In this document: one piece after another, positions 45,229 through 56,940 of the stretch | Numbering within the stretch: the first letter of the stretch is position 1 | How the letters are laid out: each line of letters starts with the position of its first letter | Source of the DNA: Eurosta solidaginis | Taxonomy: Eukaryota > Arthropoda > Insecta > Diptera > Tephritidae | Assembly: GCF_040869045.1 (NCBI RefSeq) | Contig: NC_090321.1 | Span: forward strand, 74,619,183 to 74,683,182 | DNA length: 64,000 bases | Direction: 5' to 3' | Made by a program: the position numbers and the translations under genes | Notes under the pieces: model-generated | What the model saw: only the letters and a program-made list of their open reading frames with translations | Database searches by the model: none | Told to the model about the DNA's origin: nothing

Positions 45229-45803
45229 AAAAAAAAAATCATACTCTACAAGTCAGTTATCGTACCCGTCCTGCTATATGGGGCAGAAGCATGGACCATG
45301 ACAACGGCGGATGAAGCGGCTTTGGGAGGGTTCGAGAGAAAAGTTCTTCGAAAGATTTATGGACCTCTACGCGTTGGCGATGGCGAGTACCGAAGAAGAT
45401 TTAATGATGAGCTATATGCAGACATCAACATATTCCAGCGAATTAAAATGCAACGGCTGCGCTGGCTAGGCCATGTTATGCGAATGAAAGATGATGCTCC
45501 GGCCAAGAAAGTGTTTCTATCGGAACCTGCCTATAGAAGCAGAGGTAGAGGGCGGCCTTCACTCCTTGGACCAGGTGGAAACTCCCTTGGTGTGACCAAT
45601 TGGCGCCGGTTGGCGGAGCGAGGGTGGACTGCCCCTCGGCAGTGTTTGGCAAGCACTCGGAGTGTATTTTTAGTCGGCATAAAATATGTAGGTCCCGCCC
45701 CGCTAATTTAAAAGGAGCACGACGCAAATTGGAAGAGAAGCTCGGGCTTAAATCTCTTCGGAGGTCATCGCGCCTTTCATTAATTAATTTTTTTAACGTC
45801 TTC
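45229..45803 (+). pseudogene. RTE-like fragment and adjoining repeat, copy 2
   Basis: Counterpart of 14986-15560; same frame and same joint to the CACGACGCAAATTGG repeat. Confidence 0.7.
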
Positions 45804-46353
45804 TATCGGCGAACAACGACCGTATAAGTCAGTCATCATACCTGTCCTGATATAAGTTTATCGCTGAATGAAGAACTCAGAAAAGTAACACTGCTGCAAC
45901 ACCTGTTGCTCGAACATACCCTTACTCGAATATGAACATAGTGACACGATATAAAGCCCAACGGCTTCACTGGCTGAGCTACTGGCGCTTCGACACCGTC
46001 TTTTTATCAGCAGTTTAGAAATTAGAAGAACGTCACTATGTTACGAAAAAAAATGAGGAAAGACTTGATGTGTCCAGTTGGTGTCGGTTATAAATGATAA
46101 ACTTACCTGGTCAACTTCAGTGAATACCATTTACATTTGTTGGCAATTTTTTCTACAACATGTGTTCCACATTTCCAATATGGATAATCTAATCCAGCTC
46201 TCGCTATGCTTGTGAGTACACCATGAAGTAATTTTTTGGAAAGTACTCTCCCGCTAGTATTTCATGGAGTATTCAGAAACCAACTCTCAGCTGGAGTAGA
46301 TGATACTGCCCTAAAAATGTCAATGTAAATTAGACTTTTTTTTTATTAATGAG

Positions 46354-46626
46354 GTGTGGAGTACCCTGATAATACGTAACAGAAGGAACCAGGTTGAAAA
46401 CGATCTTAGTACTTTTGGTGTTTGCAACTGGCACCGAGAAGCGCATCGAAGAAGCGACTGGAACGATTTGTTTCTCGGCCAGAACCAGCATGGCTTGGCT
46501 GAATGTGTTTTTGTAACAGTTCAAAGCTATGAAGAGAATTACAGGTTATAATCGAAATATCTGTCACCTTGTCCGTCCTGATGTCACGCTGTTTCAAATT
46601 TTCCCAAATTATTAAATAAATTAAAA
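46354..46626 (+). pseudogene. RTE C-terminus and SINE-like fragment, copy 2
   Basis: Counterpart of 16111-16383. Confidence 0.55.
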
Positions 46627-47273
46627 TAAGAAAATGCTTTACAAAATGTTTCAACTAAGGTCCTGTTTTTCAGTGCGAGTTTAAACTCCAGTTAGAGTTG
46701 ACTAGCCACTTTATTTGATAACATTAAATTTCGCTGCTCATTTTAGGCCCGGTTTTTCAGGAGTGGGTTAAGCTAAGCTCTAGTCAAATAAAACTTCAGC
46801 TAAACTACAGAGCTGTTTTTCAGTCACAGTTTAAGAACGCCTTTGGAGTAGGCTTTTTGTACCACATCATTGGTGTTTTATTATCTAGATAATTTGTAGA
46901 TACGTTAATACCTTTACCCAAAACACATGGAAAAATATTTCTCCAGAAATATATATCTAGTTTGGAGTTGACGATGTTGCTGGGAATGACGTTGCATTCC
47001 CTAATTCTTCTTTAGCCTGATAGTTCTTAAGTTGAAATTCAACATCATTTTCCAATCACTACCCAACCTTTGAGAAATTTTTAGTGCTCGAGTTGATCTC
47101 CAACGTCATTCTCAAATGTTTTTTCTATCCCGCACATTTTTCCAGCTGATATCATACATTATATGTATATCGAGTTGAGGTGGGGTTGAAAAAAAAAATT
47201 GTCTCCAAAAACCTTATTATTATTTAGTAAATAATACACCTAGAATGTTGAAATTTTACGTGTGGACTGATAT

Positions 47274-47883
47274 TGAGACTCTTGATAAACAAATTTTAAA
47301 ATTGGCGTGGCACCGCCCACTTGGGATAAAATCAATTTTACAAATATTAATAATCATAAATCAAAAATCGTTAAACCTATCGTAACAAAATTCGGCAGAG
47401 AGGTTGCCTTTATTATAAGGAATGCTTTGAAGAAAAATTAACGATATCGGTTAAGGACCACGCCCACTTTTATATAAAAGATTTTTAAAAGGGTTGCGGA
47501 CGAATAAAATAAGCTATATCTTTGCAAAAAAGAACTTTATATCAATGGTATTTCATTTCTCAAGTGGATTTATAATAATAAATAGAAAAAAATTCAAATT
47601 TAAAAAATGGGGCGTGGCCCCGCCTCTTTTATGACTAAGAAATTGTCTATGTTTCGGGAGCCATAACTCGATTAACGGATCGTAATAAAATTGGGTATAC
47701 AAATTTTCCCTATAGCAAGAAATATTTCTAGATGAGATCGGTTAAAGACCACGCCCACTTTTGTATAAAAGATTTTTAAAAGGGTCGTAGACGAAAATCA
47801 TAAGTTAAATCTTAGCGAAAAATAGTTTTGTACCAATCGTATTTTTATTGTTCTGTTATATCTTTATTTTAAAATAAACAGTA
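47274..47883. repeat. CCACGCCCACTTT direct repeats, copy 2
   Basis: Counterpart of 17031-17640. Confidence 0.5.
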
Positions 47884-48193
47884 GGGAAATCCCCATATCT
47901 GAAGGAAAGCTGCATTATTACTTATTTTAAACGAAAAATAGTTCAGAATAGAACCATATGTATATGTATTATTGCGCAGCCTTGTAACACTATTAAGCAC
48001 ACAAAACAAACAACAGCATTTCAAGTGTACAGCTGAGTATGTAATATTCGGTTTCGCCCGAACTTAGACTTCCATACTTTTTTCAACTTGTGACAGCATA
48101 TTTTGCCAAGTAAAAAATTTCATTTTTGCTGAGAACGCTATGATTCTCAAGTTGAGCTACTGTTTCGAAACAACTCTTGAGACTTTAGAAGTA

Positions 48194-49857
48194 CTAGCTT
48201 ATGCCCGTGGGGTTTACCCCACGTTACTATAAAAATATGCAGGCTACGCGTAACTGGCCATGGGTAAAACATGACTTGGTAAAATTAACTTCTGCTACAG
48301 CTAATGACTGTTGTTGTATGATATATTCATATTTGTAACAGGCTGACAATTGGGGTGCGGAAGCTCTGAAGCTATAAAGGTTTGTATTGCGCTCATCAAT
48401 CCCTTAATTCGCAGCTAATGATCGTCCTTGTGCTTCATTGATAGGAATAGGAAATTTGAGGTATTTAAAATTGAAAAGACAAATCTATCGGTATCAATGG
48501 AATCCTTGGCTTTAAACTTTTTTGTTTTCGAAATTTTCCGATAAAATGAATTGCTTCAATGACATTTTGTGATGAAAAGCCTTGTACCACTACATAAGCG
48601 TGGAGAATCGAAATAACGAAGCATAAATATTATGATATTATGGGCCCTTTTTTAAGGATCAATCGATGAGGAGAAATTTCTAATGGCTCAAAAGAGCTCA
48701 ATCGGATATGCACAGGTTGGGACTCTTCCACGACTGTTAATAAATCGATGTTGTCTTAGTTCTAGTGATATTAACATCCTCATTTAAAGGTGCCTAAAAT
48801 GCCTTTTCTCAAAGCCATTTATAGTTTGTAAATATATATTCAATATTTGGAAGGACTATTAGATATTAAAGCTTCAGGTGATGTCATAATTTCTCAAAAA
48901 CTTGGAGGAAAAGAAATTAAATCTGTTAGTAAAGAAATAGGAATTTTGCCATAATTAATTTCAAGAAGTTGATTAGCAAAAGCTGCTGCTGAAGAGTTTC
49001 CTCCAAAATGCCCTCTCATATTTCTAAAGAGAGTAAATTGTTGTACGTAAAGCTGTCTATAGACGAAAAAGCACGCATTTACTTCAACATCGGCTGTTCC
49101 AGCAAGTAACAGGAAAGCACCACCTTTGGGATGATCATTACACCTTAAATTCTTAAGGGTTCGGTCTAAAACTTGCAGCGACTGTTTATGAGTCATGGTG
49201 CACACATCGCACACCCTCACTTAGGCCTGACCGTTTGCTTATGTTGGACATCGGTGTATCAGATGTTTGCAGACAGTGGCCATTTAAATGCGGAGTCCAC
49301 CACACAAAGGGTATCCGCGGTATTTGAGAAAGCAACTGCCATAGTGATTTCTCTTTTTGCTCTTACATCAAATAATATCAAATTAAACAGAAATGTTTTT
49401 TTCCGGTTCCTCCAGGCGTATCCAAGAATACCGTCCCTAAAGATAACATAAAAGAATACTAAAGGAATAACAGCCAAACCAAACTCTGCAATCAAACTTT
49501 ACGTGTTGAAATAACCTAAGTTTTTAAGGCAGCCATAGTTCGAAAGTCGCATTTGTTTTTTTTTTTTATTCCATATATTACTGATGCTGTTAGCACTTAA
49601 CGTCATATAGCTCCTTACCAATTTTCATTATTCCATTTGTGTGGGAGGTGCCACGCCCCTTCTTACTAACCACTTATTTTCTTAGTGGTGTTAGGGATTG
49701 GTCCAATTTAACTCTTTACTGGATTTCAATGTTCTTGCATGAATACTTCCAGAAGGAACGTATAGCCAAATTTGGTGATGATTGAAGTATGGGAAAAACG
49801 TTTCCATAGCGAACATACATACATACACACAGAATTTGATTTTTATATATATGTAGA
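48194..49857 (-). mobile_element. Helitron with degenerate helicase, copy 2
   Basis: Counterpart of 17951-19613 with the same ends. The helicase fragment is at about 48894-49373; it has His to Asp and Leu to Ser differences, so both copies share the DV Walker B change. Confidence 0.83.
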
Positions 49858-50521
49858 TAGACTGAAGCTAACAAATTTTTTTAAACGGCGGCAGATTACT
49901 AAACGTCCAAACGGAATAACAGCCAAACTTAACAATGCAGTCAAACTTTAGGTGTTAAAATAACCTAAGTTTGTACGGCAGCCATAGTTCTGAAAAATCC
50001 CATTTGTAGGGAAGGTGCCATGCCCCTTTTCCCCAAATTCCACATTTTACTGGAGGTGTTAGGACATAATGTCATATAGCTCCTTACCAATTTTCATTAT
50101 CCTACCAAAGTAAAGTACAAAAATATAAAGCTTACATATATTGGAGAAAAAAATAGTAATAATATAATCATTTGTCATCTGTAAGACACTATTAGTCAAA
50201 ACAAATATTTTACCAATTATTGATAATATCAGTTGGCAATTGTTGGGTAATCAGTTCTCAACTTGGACGGAGACAAAATCCACCCATAGAATTCATGATA
50301 GTTCTGGCGGAAAATATGATAGCTGAAGGGAAGGAGAGATCAGCAGTTCGTCGAAGTGGCATGGCTGGGAGAAAAATGAAGCTAGCCGCAAGTCACCTAC
50401 CTACCCCAAACCCTAGGCGAATGCGTTGCACAGGCTATGCGGAATAAAAGAATGAAAGAAGAACCAAGACGATATGCGAAGAATGCGAACTTCCTTTCTG
50501 CAAGGATCTCTTCGCACCATA

Positions 50522-50964
50522 TCTATATATATAAAAATGAAATGATGTTCGTTCCTGTCCGCTACTAGGCCAATTTTATTCGTTCTTTTTTCATATTATA
50601 GGGATCAAACAGGGGAAGGCTTTTAGCATAAAAAAAATTTAAAAAAAAATTCTAGGGTCTTGAGATATAGGTCAAAACGTGGACCCGGATAACCCTACGA
50701 TGTGTTTGTATAATATGGGTATCAAATGGAAGCTTCTGATGAGTACTTTAATATGGGTGCTTTTCGTACCCCTAGGTGACTAGGGTCTCGAGATATAGGC
50801 CAAAGTGTGGACCAGGGTACCCCAAGGATGTGTTTATACAATATGGATATCAAATGAAAGCTGTTGATGTCTACATCCAGAGATATGCAGTATGATATAT
50901 TCCATTTGTATGGGAGGTGTCACGGCCCCTTTTAGATTTCGGTTATATTTTAAGTATCTTGATA
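50522..50964 (+). mobile_element. Second Helitron-like element, copy 2
   Basis: Counterpart of 20278-20720; differs mainly in an A/T run near 50630. Confidence 0.5.
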
Positions 50965-51168
50965 TAATGAATAATAACCACTTTTTTCCATATATATAGG
51001 TAGGTGTACGTTGCAGTTTTGTACTAAAAACCTGAAGGAAAAGAGGTAATATGGTTATCAGAGCTAAGCTAGACGTTATTTTGAGTTTTATAAAACCGTT
51101 CCACTGCATTTATTTTCTTCCGGAATAATTGAGGAAAAAGTAAGGTTTCTTCAGAAAACTTCTATAAT

Positions 51169-51614
51169 AGGGGGACTCATGAAAGCATATAAACTTATAA
51201 GGTGTAAAATTATATCCATTTACACACGTTGTTATATGAACGCACCTAGTAATACTCTTGATAAACTTGATTGTTTATCAGATGTATTATTGCCAAACAA
51301 ATTTTTTTAGATTGTTATACAAATTAAAAAATGCCAAGATTAAGTGAAAAATCAAAACTAAAACGTCTTTACTAAGATATTCTTGTAAATGACTTGCCAA
51401 TGTTGGAGATTTTTTGATGAAAATGCCTGCTGTAATGTCTGCAAGGTTGCATTCCTTTGAGTTTACCGCGTTTACACAATGAAATGTGCGCGTAAATTTA
51501 TACAAATTGTGTAAATGATTTTTCATACAAAATTTGACAGTTCATTTACGCACTAGATAAATTTATACGTTTACACACTTTATAAGGCATTTATACGGTT
51601 ACATGAGTCCCCCT
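51169..51614. mobile_element. MITE with AGGGGGACTCAT ends, copy 2
   Basis: Counterpart of 20924-21369. Confidence 0.7.
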
Positions 51615-52199
51615 AATAATCTACCACATATTTTTAAGTTTGCGTGGTAGAAGTGGTAGAACTTATATTTCAGGAAAAAAGGTGGTAGATCTACCACTTT
51701 AGTGGTAGAAGTCCGAACACTGCTCACAGTTGAACTGCATACAAACCCTGCAAAAACGCTCCACGTCATTTGACTAGTCATTCTACGGTCATTATGACTT
51801 TCTGCAGCGGTTATATTCATAGTCACGTTTGCATGGGCGTGATGAACTTTTGTGACCAAATTTTCCGTTTCGTTCCTATTAATGTGATCGTGCATTCCGC
51901 GCCCACTTATAGGATGTGAGCATAGCACTGCTCTGCTCACACACGTCACAATGCGCGTCAAAAGGCGGTCAAATTTTCGGTTTTTTCCTCTACATTTTCG
52001 AGTCATTTGACAATCAATTTTACTGCGGTTTTACCGTTTATATAACCGCCATATAACTTGAATTTTACCTGCCGATTTACTTTACCTGTAGCAGCCACGA
52101 GAATAAAATATGAACCAAAAAATTTTATTTTCAATATTTATTTTTAATTATAATAATTGATATTAGAGAAAAATTGTAAGTTTACAAACGGCGATGGTT

Positions 52200-52240
52200 A
52201 CTAGGACATGTTTCTGAATTTCACTTCTTCATCAGCTAGC
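52200..52240 (-). ncRNA. Hammerhead-like ribozyme, unit 1
   Basis: Reverse-strand copy of the motif described at 53230-53270. Confidence 0.68.
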
Positions 52241-52636
52241 TTTTCGGGAGCTGAGCGTTGAACTCGAGTCTCCAACATTCATATCAGTGCAAGCCTTTTT
52301 AGCTGCTACGCCATATGAATGTTCCGTTGTTCGCTGTACAATTGGTCTCTAAGAGTTGCCTTTTTTGTTTATATTCCTTTTGATCACCATGTAGGCACAT
52401 ACACTCTGTATGTAGTTTATTCCTAATGGTGTGGATATGATTTTTAGGCGTGCTTTTGAAAGCTTAGTAACATTTGTTCGGATTTTTACAGTATTTGTTT
52501 TTAATACTTCCGCTGTTACTATTATATCAATATGATCATATGTATTTAATTAGCGAGCTTTGCTCATATTGCTTTATACAATGGTTTTTGTAATTGATAT
52601 TAGAGAAAAATTGTAAGTTTACAAACGGCGATGGTT

Positions 52637-52677
52637 ACTAGGACATGTTTCTGAATTTCACTTCTTCATCAGCTAGC
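52637..52677 (-). ncRNA. Hammerhead-like ribozyme, unit 2
   Basis: Reverse-strand copy, 437 bases from the first. Confidence 0.68.
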
Positions 52678-53229
52678 TTTTCGGGAGCTGAGCGTTGAAC
52701 TCGAGTCTCCAACATTCATATCAGTGCAAGCCTTTTTAGCTGCTACGCCATATGAATGTTCCGTTGTTCGCTGTACAATTGGTCTCTAAGAGTTGCCTTT
52801 TTTGTTTATATTCCTTTTGATCACCATGTAGGCACATACACTCTGTATGTAGTTTATTCCTAATGGTGTGGATATGATTTTTAGGCGTGCTTTTGAAAGC
52901 TTAGTAACATTTGTTCGGATTTTTACAGTATTTGTTTTTAATACTTCCGCTGTTACTATTATATATTAAAAACAAATACTGTAAAAATCCGAACAAATGT
53001 TACTAAGCTTTCAAAAGCACGCCTAAAAATCATATCCACACCATTAGGAATAAACTACATACAGAGTGTATGTGCCTACATGGTGATCAAAAGGAATATA
53101 AACAAAAAAGGCAACTCTTAGAGACCAATTGTACAGCGAACAACGGAACATTCATATGGCGTAGCAGCTAAAAAGGCTTGCACTGATATGAATGTTGGAG
53201 ACTCGAGTTCAACGCTCAGCTCCCGAAAA

Positions 53230-53270
53230 GCTAGCTGATGAAGAAGTGAAATTCAGAAACATGTCCTAGT
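53230..53270 (+). ncRNA. Hammerhead-like ribozyme, unit 3
   Basis: Fits a type I hammerhead. Stem I: GCTAG (53230-53234) with CTAGT (53266-53270), four Watson-Crick pairs and one G-T. Core box CTGATGA at 53235-53241. Stem II: GAA (53243-53245) with TTC (53252-53254), loop GTGAAA; the closing pair is an A-A mismatch, where G-C is usual. GAA at 53256-53258. Stem III is the self-complementary ACATGT (53259-53264), and C at 53265 is the cleavage residue. All invariant core bases are present. Very short stem III is known from Penelope and retrozyme hammerheads, which can act as dimers. Confidence 0.7.
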
Positions 53271-53666
53271 AACCATCGCCGTTTGTAAACTTACAATTTT
53301 TCTCTAATATCAATTACAAAAACCATTGTATAAAGCAATATGAGCAAAGCTCGCTAATTAAATACATATGATCATATTGATATAATAGTAACAGCGGAAG
53401 TATTAAAAACAAATACTGTAAAAATCCGAACAAATGTTACTAAGCTTTCAAAAGCACGCCTAAAAATCATATCCACACCATTAGGAATAAACTACATACA
53501 GAGTGTATGTGCCTACATGGTGATCAAAAGGAATATAAACAAAAAAGGCAACTCTTAGAGACCAATTGTACAGCGAACAACGGAACATTCATATGGCGTA
53601 GCAGCTAAAAAGGCTTGCACTGATATGAATGTTGGAGACTCGAGTTCAACGCTCAGCTCCCGAAAA

Positions 53667-53707
53667 GCTAGCTGATGAAGAAGTGAAATTCAGAAACATG
53701 TCCTAGT
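53667..53707 (+). ncRNA. Hammerhead-like ribozyme, unit 4
   Basis: Same sequence as 53230-53270. Confidence 0.68.
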
Positions 53708-54103
53708 AACCATCGCCGTTTGTAAACTTACAATTTTTCTCTAATATCAATTACAAAAACCATTGTATAAAGCAATATGAGCAAAGCTCGCTAATTAAAT
53801 ACATATGATCATATTGATATAATAGTAACAGCGGAAGTATTAAAAACAAATACTGTAAAAATCCGAACAAATGTTACTAAGCTTTCAAAAGCACGCCTAA
53901 AAATCATATCCACACCATTAGGAATAAACTACATACAGAGTGTATGTGCCTACATGGTGATCAAAAGGAATATAAACAAAAAAGGCAACTCTTAGAGACC
54001 AATTGTACAGCGAACAACGGAACATTCATATGGCGTAGCAGCTAAAAAGGCTTGCACTGATATGAATGTTGGAGACTCGAGTTCAACGCTCAGCTCCCGA
54101 AAA

Positions 54104-54144
54104 GCTAGCTGATGAAGAAGTGAAATTCAGAAACATGTCCTAGT
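54104..54144 (+). ncRNA. Hammerhead-like ribozyme, unit 5
   Basis: Same sequence as 53230-53270. Confidence 0.68.
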
Positions 54145-54540
54145 AACCATCGCCGTTTGTAAACTTACAATTTTTCTCTAATATCAATTACAAAAACCAT
54201 TGTATAAAGCAATATGAGCAAAGCTCGCTAATTAAATACATATGATCATATTGATATAATAGTAACAGCGGAAGTATTAAAAACAAATACTGTAAAAATC
54301 CGAACAAATGTTACTAAGCTTTCAAAAGCACGCCTAAAAATCATATCCACACCATTAGGAATAAACTACATACAGAGTGTATGTGCCTACATGGTGATCA
54401 AAAGGAATATAAACAAAAAAGGCAACTCTTAGAGACCAATTGTACAGCGAACAACGGAACATTCATATGGCGTAGCAGCTAAAAAGGCTTGCACTGATAT
54501 GAATGTTGGAGACTCGAGTTCAACGCTCAGCTCCCGAAAA

Positions 54541-54581
54541 GCTAGCTGATGAAGAAGTGAAATTCAGAAACATGTCCTAGT
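54541..54581 (+). ncRNA. Hammerhead-like ribozyme, unit 6
   Basis: Same sequence as 53230-53270. Confidence 0.68.
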
Positions 54582-54977
54582 AACCATCGCCGTTTGTAAA
54601 CTTACAATTTTTCTCTAATATCAATTACAAAAACCATTGTATAAAGCAATATGAGCAAAGCTCGCTAATTAAATACATATGATCATATTGATATAATAGT
54701 AACAGCGGAAGTATTAAAAACAAATACTGTAAAAATCCGAACAAATGTTACTAAGCTTTCAAAAGCACGCCTAAAAATCATATCCACACCATTAGGAATA
54801 AACTACATACAGAGTGTATGTGCCTACATGGTGATCAAAAGGAATATAAACAAAAAAGGCAACTCTTAGAGACCAATTGTACAGCGAACAACGGAACATT
54901 CATATGGCGTAGCAGCTAAAAAGGCTTGCACTGATATGAATGTTGGAGACTCGAGTTCAACGCTCAGCTCCCGAAAA

Positions 54978-55018
54978 GCTAGCTGATGAAGAAGTGAAAT
55001 TCAGAAACATGTCCTAGT
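54978..55018 (+). ncRNA. Hammerhead-like ribozyme, unit 7
   Basis: Same sequence as 53230-53270. The unit is cut off at 55122, about 100 bases later. Confidence 0.68.
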
Positions 55019-55409
55019 AACCATCGCCGTTTGTAAACTTACAATTTTTCTCTAATATCAATTACAAAAACCATTGTATAAAGCAATATGAGCAAAGCTC
55101 GCTAATTAAATACATATGATCATTTTAATTATAATAACCAAACATAACATATAATATAAACATTTATTTAAAACATATCATTAGATTTAGTAAATTTTTG
55201 CCAAATAAAGAATATATGAGGCGCCTAGATGCAAAACCAGATATTTAAAAATTTTAAAATAATATTTAAATTGCGACAATATTGCATCGCCTAGCAACAT
55301 TCTAAAAACCCGTGTTGAAAATTCATAACAATTTACAAAATTTCAGCTTTTTTGTGCTTTTCTAAGTTTTAATTATCATGGATTCATCTGGTTTTGCATC
55401 TTGGAGCCT

Positions 55410-56940
55410 CATATATTCATGAAATTGCAACTTAAATTAATACATTTAATATAAAAAGGAAGTAAGTACTTTAATAATAACATAAAAATATATTAATTGC
55501 TTTGAGCTATATTGCTGCTGCAGCTAACTTTACATTTGGATAATTCAGAAGTGTGTTATATTCATGTATAATTTGAGTTGTTTACATGGTTTCGAATACA
55601 AAATTTTATAATTTATTTAATAATTTGGGAAAAATTTAAACAACGTGACATCAGGACGGACAAGGCGACAGCTGTTTCGATTATACCTTGTAAATCTCTT
55701 CAAAGCCTTTTCTCCCAATATGCAAAAAAGAAGGCAATTGGGAAGAACTTTACAACAGGCATGACGTAGCTGAATGCGTTTACAACCATTTCAACTATCG
55801 TAGGGGTGCGAGTTCGACTCCCACTCCCGGGAGAAAAGGCTTTGAAGAGATTTACAAGGTATAATCGAAACAGCTGTCGCCTTGTCCGTCCTGATGTCAC
55901 GTTGTTTAAATTTTTCCCAAATTATTAAATAAATTATAAAATTAAAAAATTGCTTCAAATAAATGTTTTCATACATTTAAAAAAAGAAATATGGGCAATC
56001 CCCGATTATTAAAAATCATACAAAATTTTATTATTTGAATCAATTTAAGTCTGCAACTTAAAGCTAAGTAGAAATTCAGATTAGATTTACTCTTGTTTTC
56101 AAATCAAGAATAATATTCAAAGGTGTCGTGGAATCGGATTGCTGTCGTAATTGAATTTGAAAGTAATAAAGTAAAATATGAATTAAAAAATGTAGGACTA
56201 GTAATTGAGTCAGACTTATTATTGTTCTAAATCTAATCATTCAAGCAATAATTCTGAAACCCTAGCAGGAGTATTGATTGGTTTCAAATCTAATTCCAAC
56301 AGCAATCGTATCACGACATACCTTATTATATATGTACATGAAATTTTAACTTAAATTAATACAGTTGATAAAAAAGAAAAGTAAGAATTTTAATAATAAA
56401 TAAACTCGCCTTATTGGTTTTTATTTTCCAATTGAAATCTTTTCCAAGCGAACAGAAAATAATTTTAAGCTTCAGAAAAAACTCCAATTATTTAAATAAT
56501 CTACAACTTAAAGTTTAGTAGAAATTCAGATTAGGTTTACTATTTTTCAAGATCAAGAATATTCAAAGGTGTCGTGGAATCCGATTGCTGTCGTAATTGA
56601 TGAACTTAAAAATGTACGAATTGTAATTGAGTCAGACTTATTATTGTTCTAAATCTAATCATTCAAGCAATAATTCTGCAACCCTTAGCAGGAGTATTGA
56701 TTGGTTTCAAATCTAATTCCGATAGCATCGTATCACATCCCTTATTATATATGTACGTGATATTGCAACTTAAATTAATACAATTGATATAAAGAAAACT
56801 AAGTACTTTAATAATAACATAAACTCTCTTAATTGGTTTTTGTTTTCCAATTGAAATCTTTTCTAAGCGAGCAGAAAATAATTTTAAGCTTTAGAAAAAA
56901 CTCAAATTATTTGAATTCCAATTGAAATCTTTTCCTGTGC
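55410..56940. repeat. Three degenerate tandem units of about 430 bp
   Basis: CAACTTAAATTAATACA-type starts at about 55427, 56348 and 56766 each precede TACTTTAATAATAA, then AAGCTTAG..GAAATTCAGATTAG, ATTCAAAGGTGTCGTGGAATC and a block ending TTGATTGGTTTCAAATCTAATTCC. The first unit is split by the SINE-like insertion and the third is incomplete. Divergence between units is clear, so the array is old. Confidence 0.7.
55610..56017 (+). mobile_element. SINE-like insertion with perfect 107-bp hairpin arms
   Basis: Present only in copy 2. ATACAAAATTTTAT at 55596-55609 and 56018-56031 is a 14-bp target duplication; copy 1 has it once (near 22371). Arms 55610-55716 and 55829-55935 are perfect reverse complements by my reading. 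The 112-base loop holds a tRNA-like promoter: A-box-like TAGCTGAATGCG (55767) and B-box-like AGTTCGACTCC (55811). A diverged relative without the extra arm is at 16249-16383, so the normal element is head plus right arm, and the left arm is an inverted extra copy of its body. Confidence 0.72.

Larger units (their letters stand above)
52157..55122. mobile_element. Retrozyme-like tandem array, 437-bp unit with hammerhead motif
   Basis: A 2966-bp insertion present only in copy 2. TTTTAATTATAATAA occurs at 52142-52156 and again at 55123-55137; copy 1 has it once, so it is a 15-bp target duplication. The insertion is about 6.8 near-identical units with a period of exactly 437 bases: about 1.9 in one orientation (52157-52963), then about 4.9 in the opposite one (52964-55122). 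It encodes no protein. Each unit carries a hammerhead-like core. Tandem units, one ribozyme each, a long target duplication and no coding capacity match the layout of retrozymes and Penelope-related small retroposons that spread through circular RNA (inference). Confidence 0.8.
32237..56294 (+). repeat. Segmental duplication, copy 2
   Basis: Matches 1997-22647 in the same orientation; its extra length is due to the insertions at 52157-55122 and 55610-56017 with their duplicated targets. Its left edge lies inside the intact LOA/gypsy A nest and its right edge inside a three-unit repeat, so it is continuous where copy 1 is broken. Confidence 0.93.

Noticed and set aside
52157..55122. CRISPR array
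   Set aside because: The units are 437 bp, nearly identical throughout with no variable spacers, change orientation, and lie in eukaryotic DNA between a 15-bp target duplication.
52157..55122. Ordinary satellite DNA
   Set aside because: The target duplication and empty site in the other copy show an insertion of limited length, though the unit could form satellites elsewhere.
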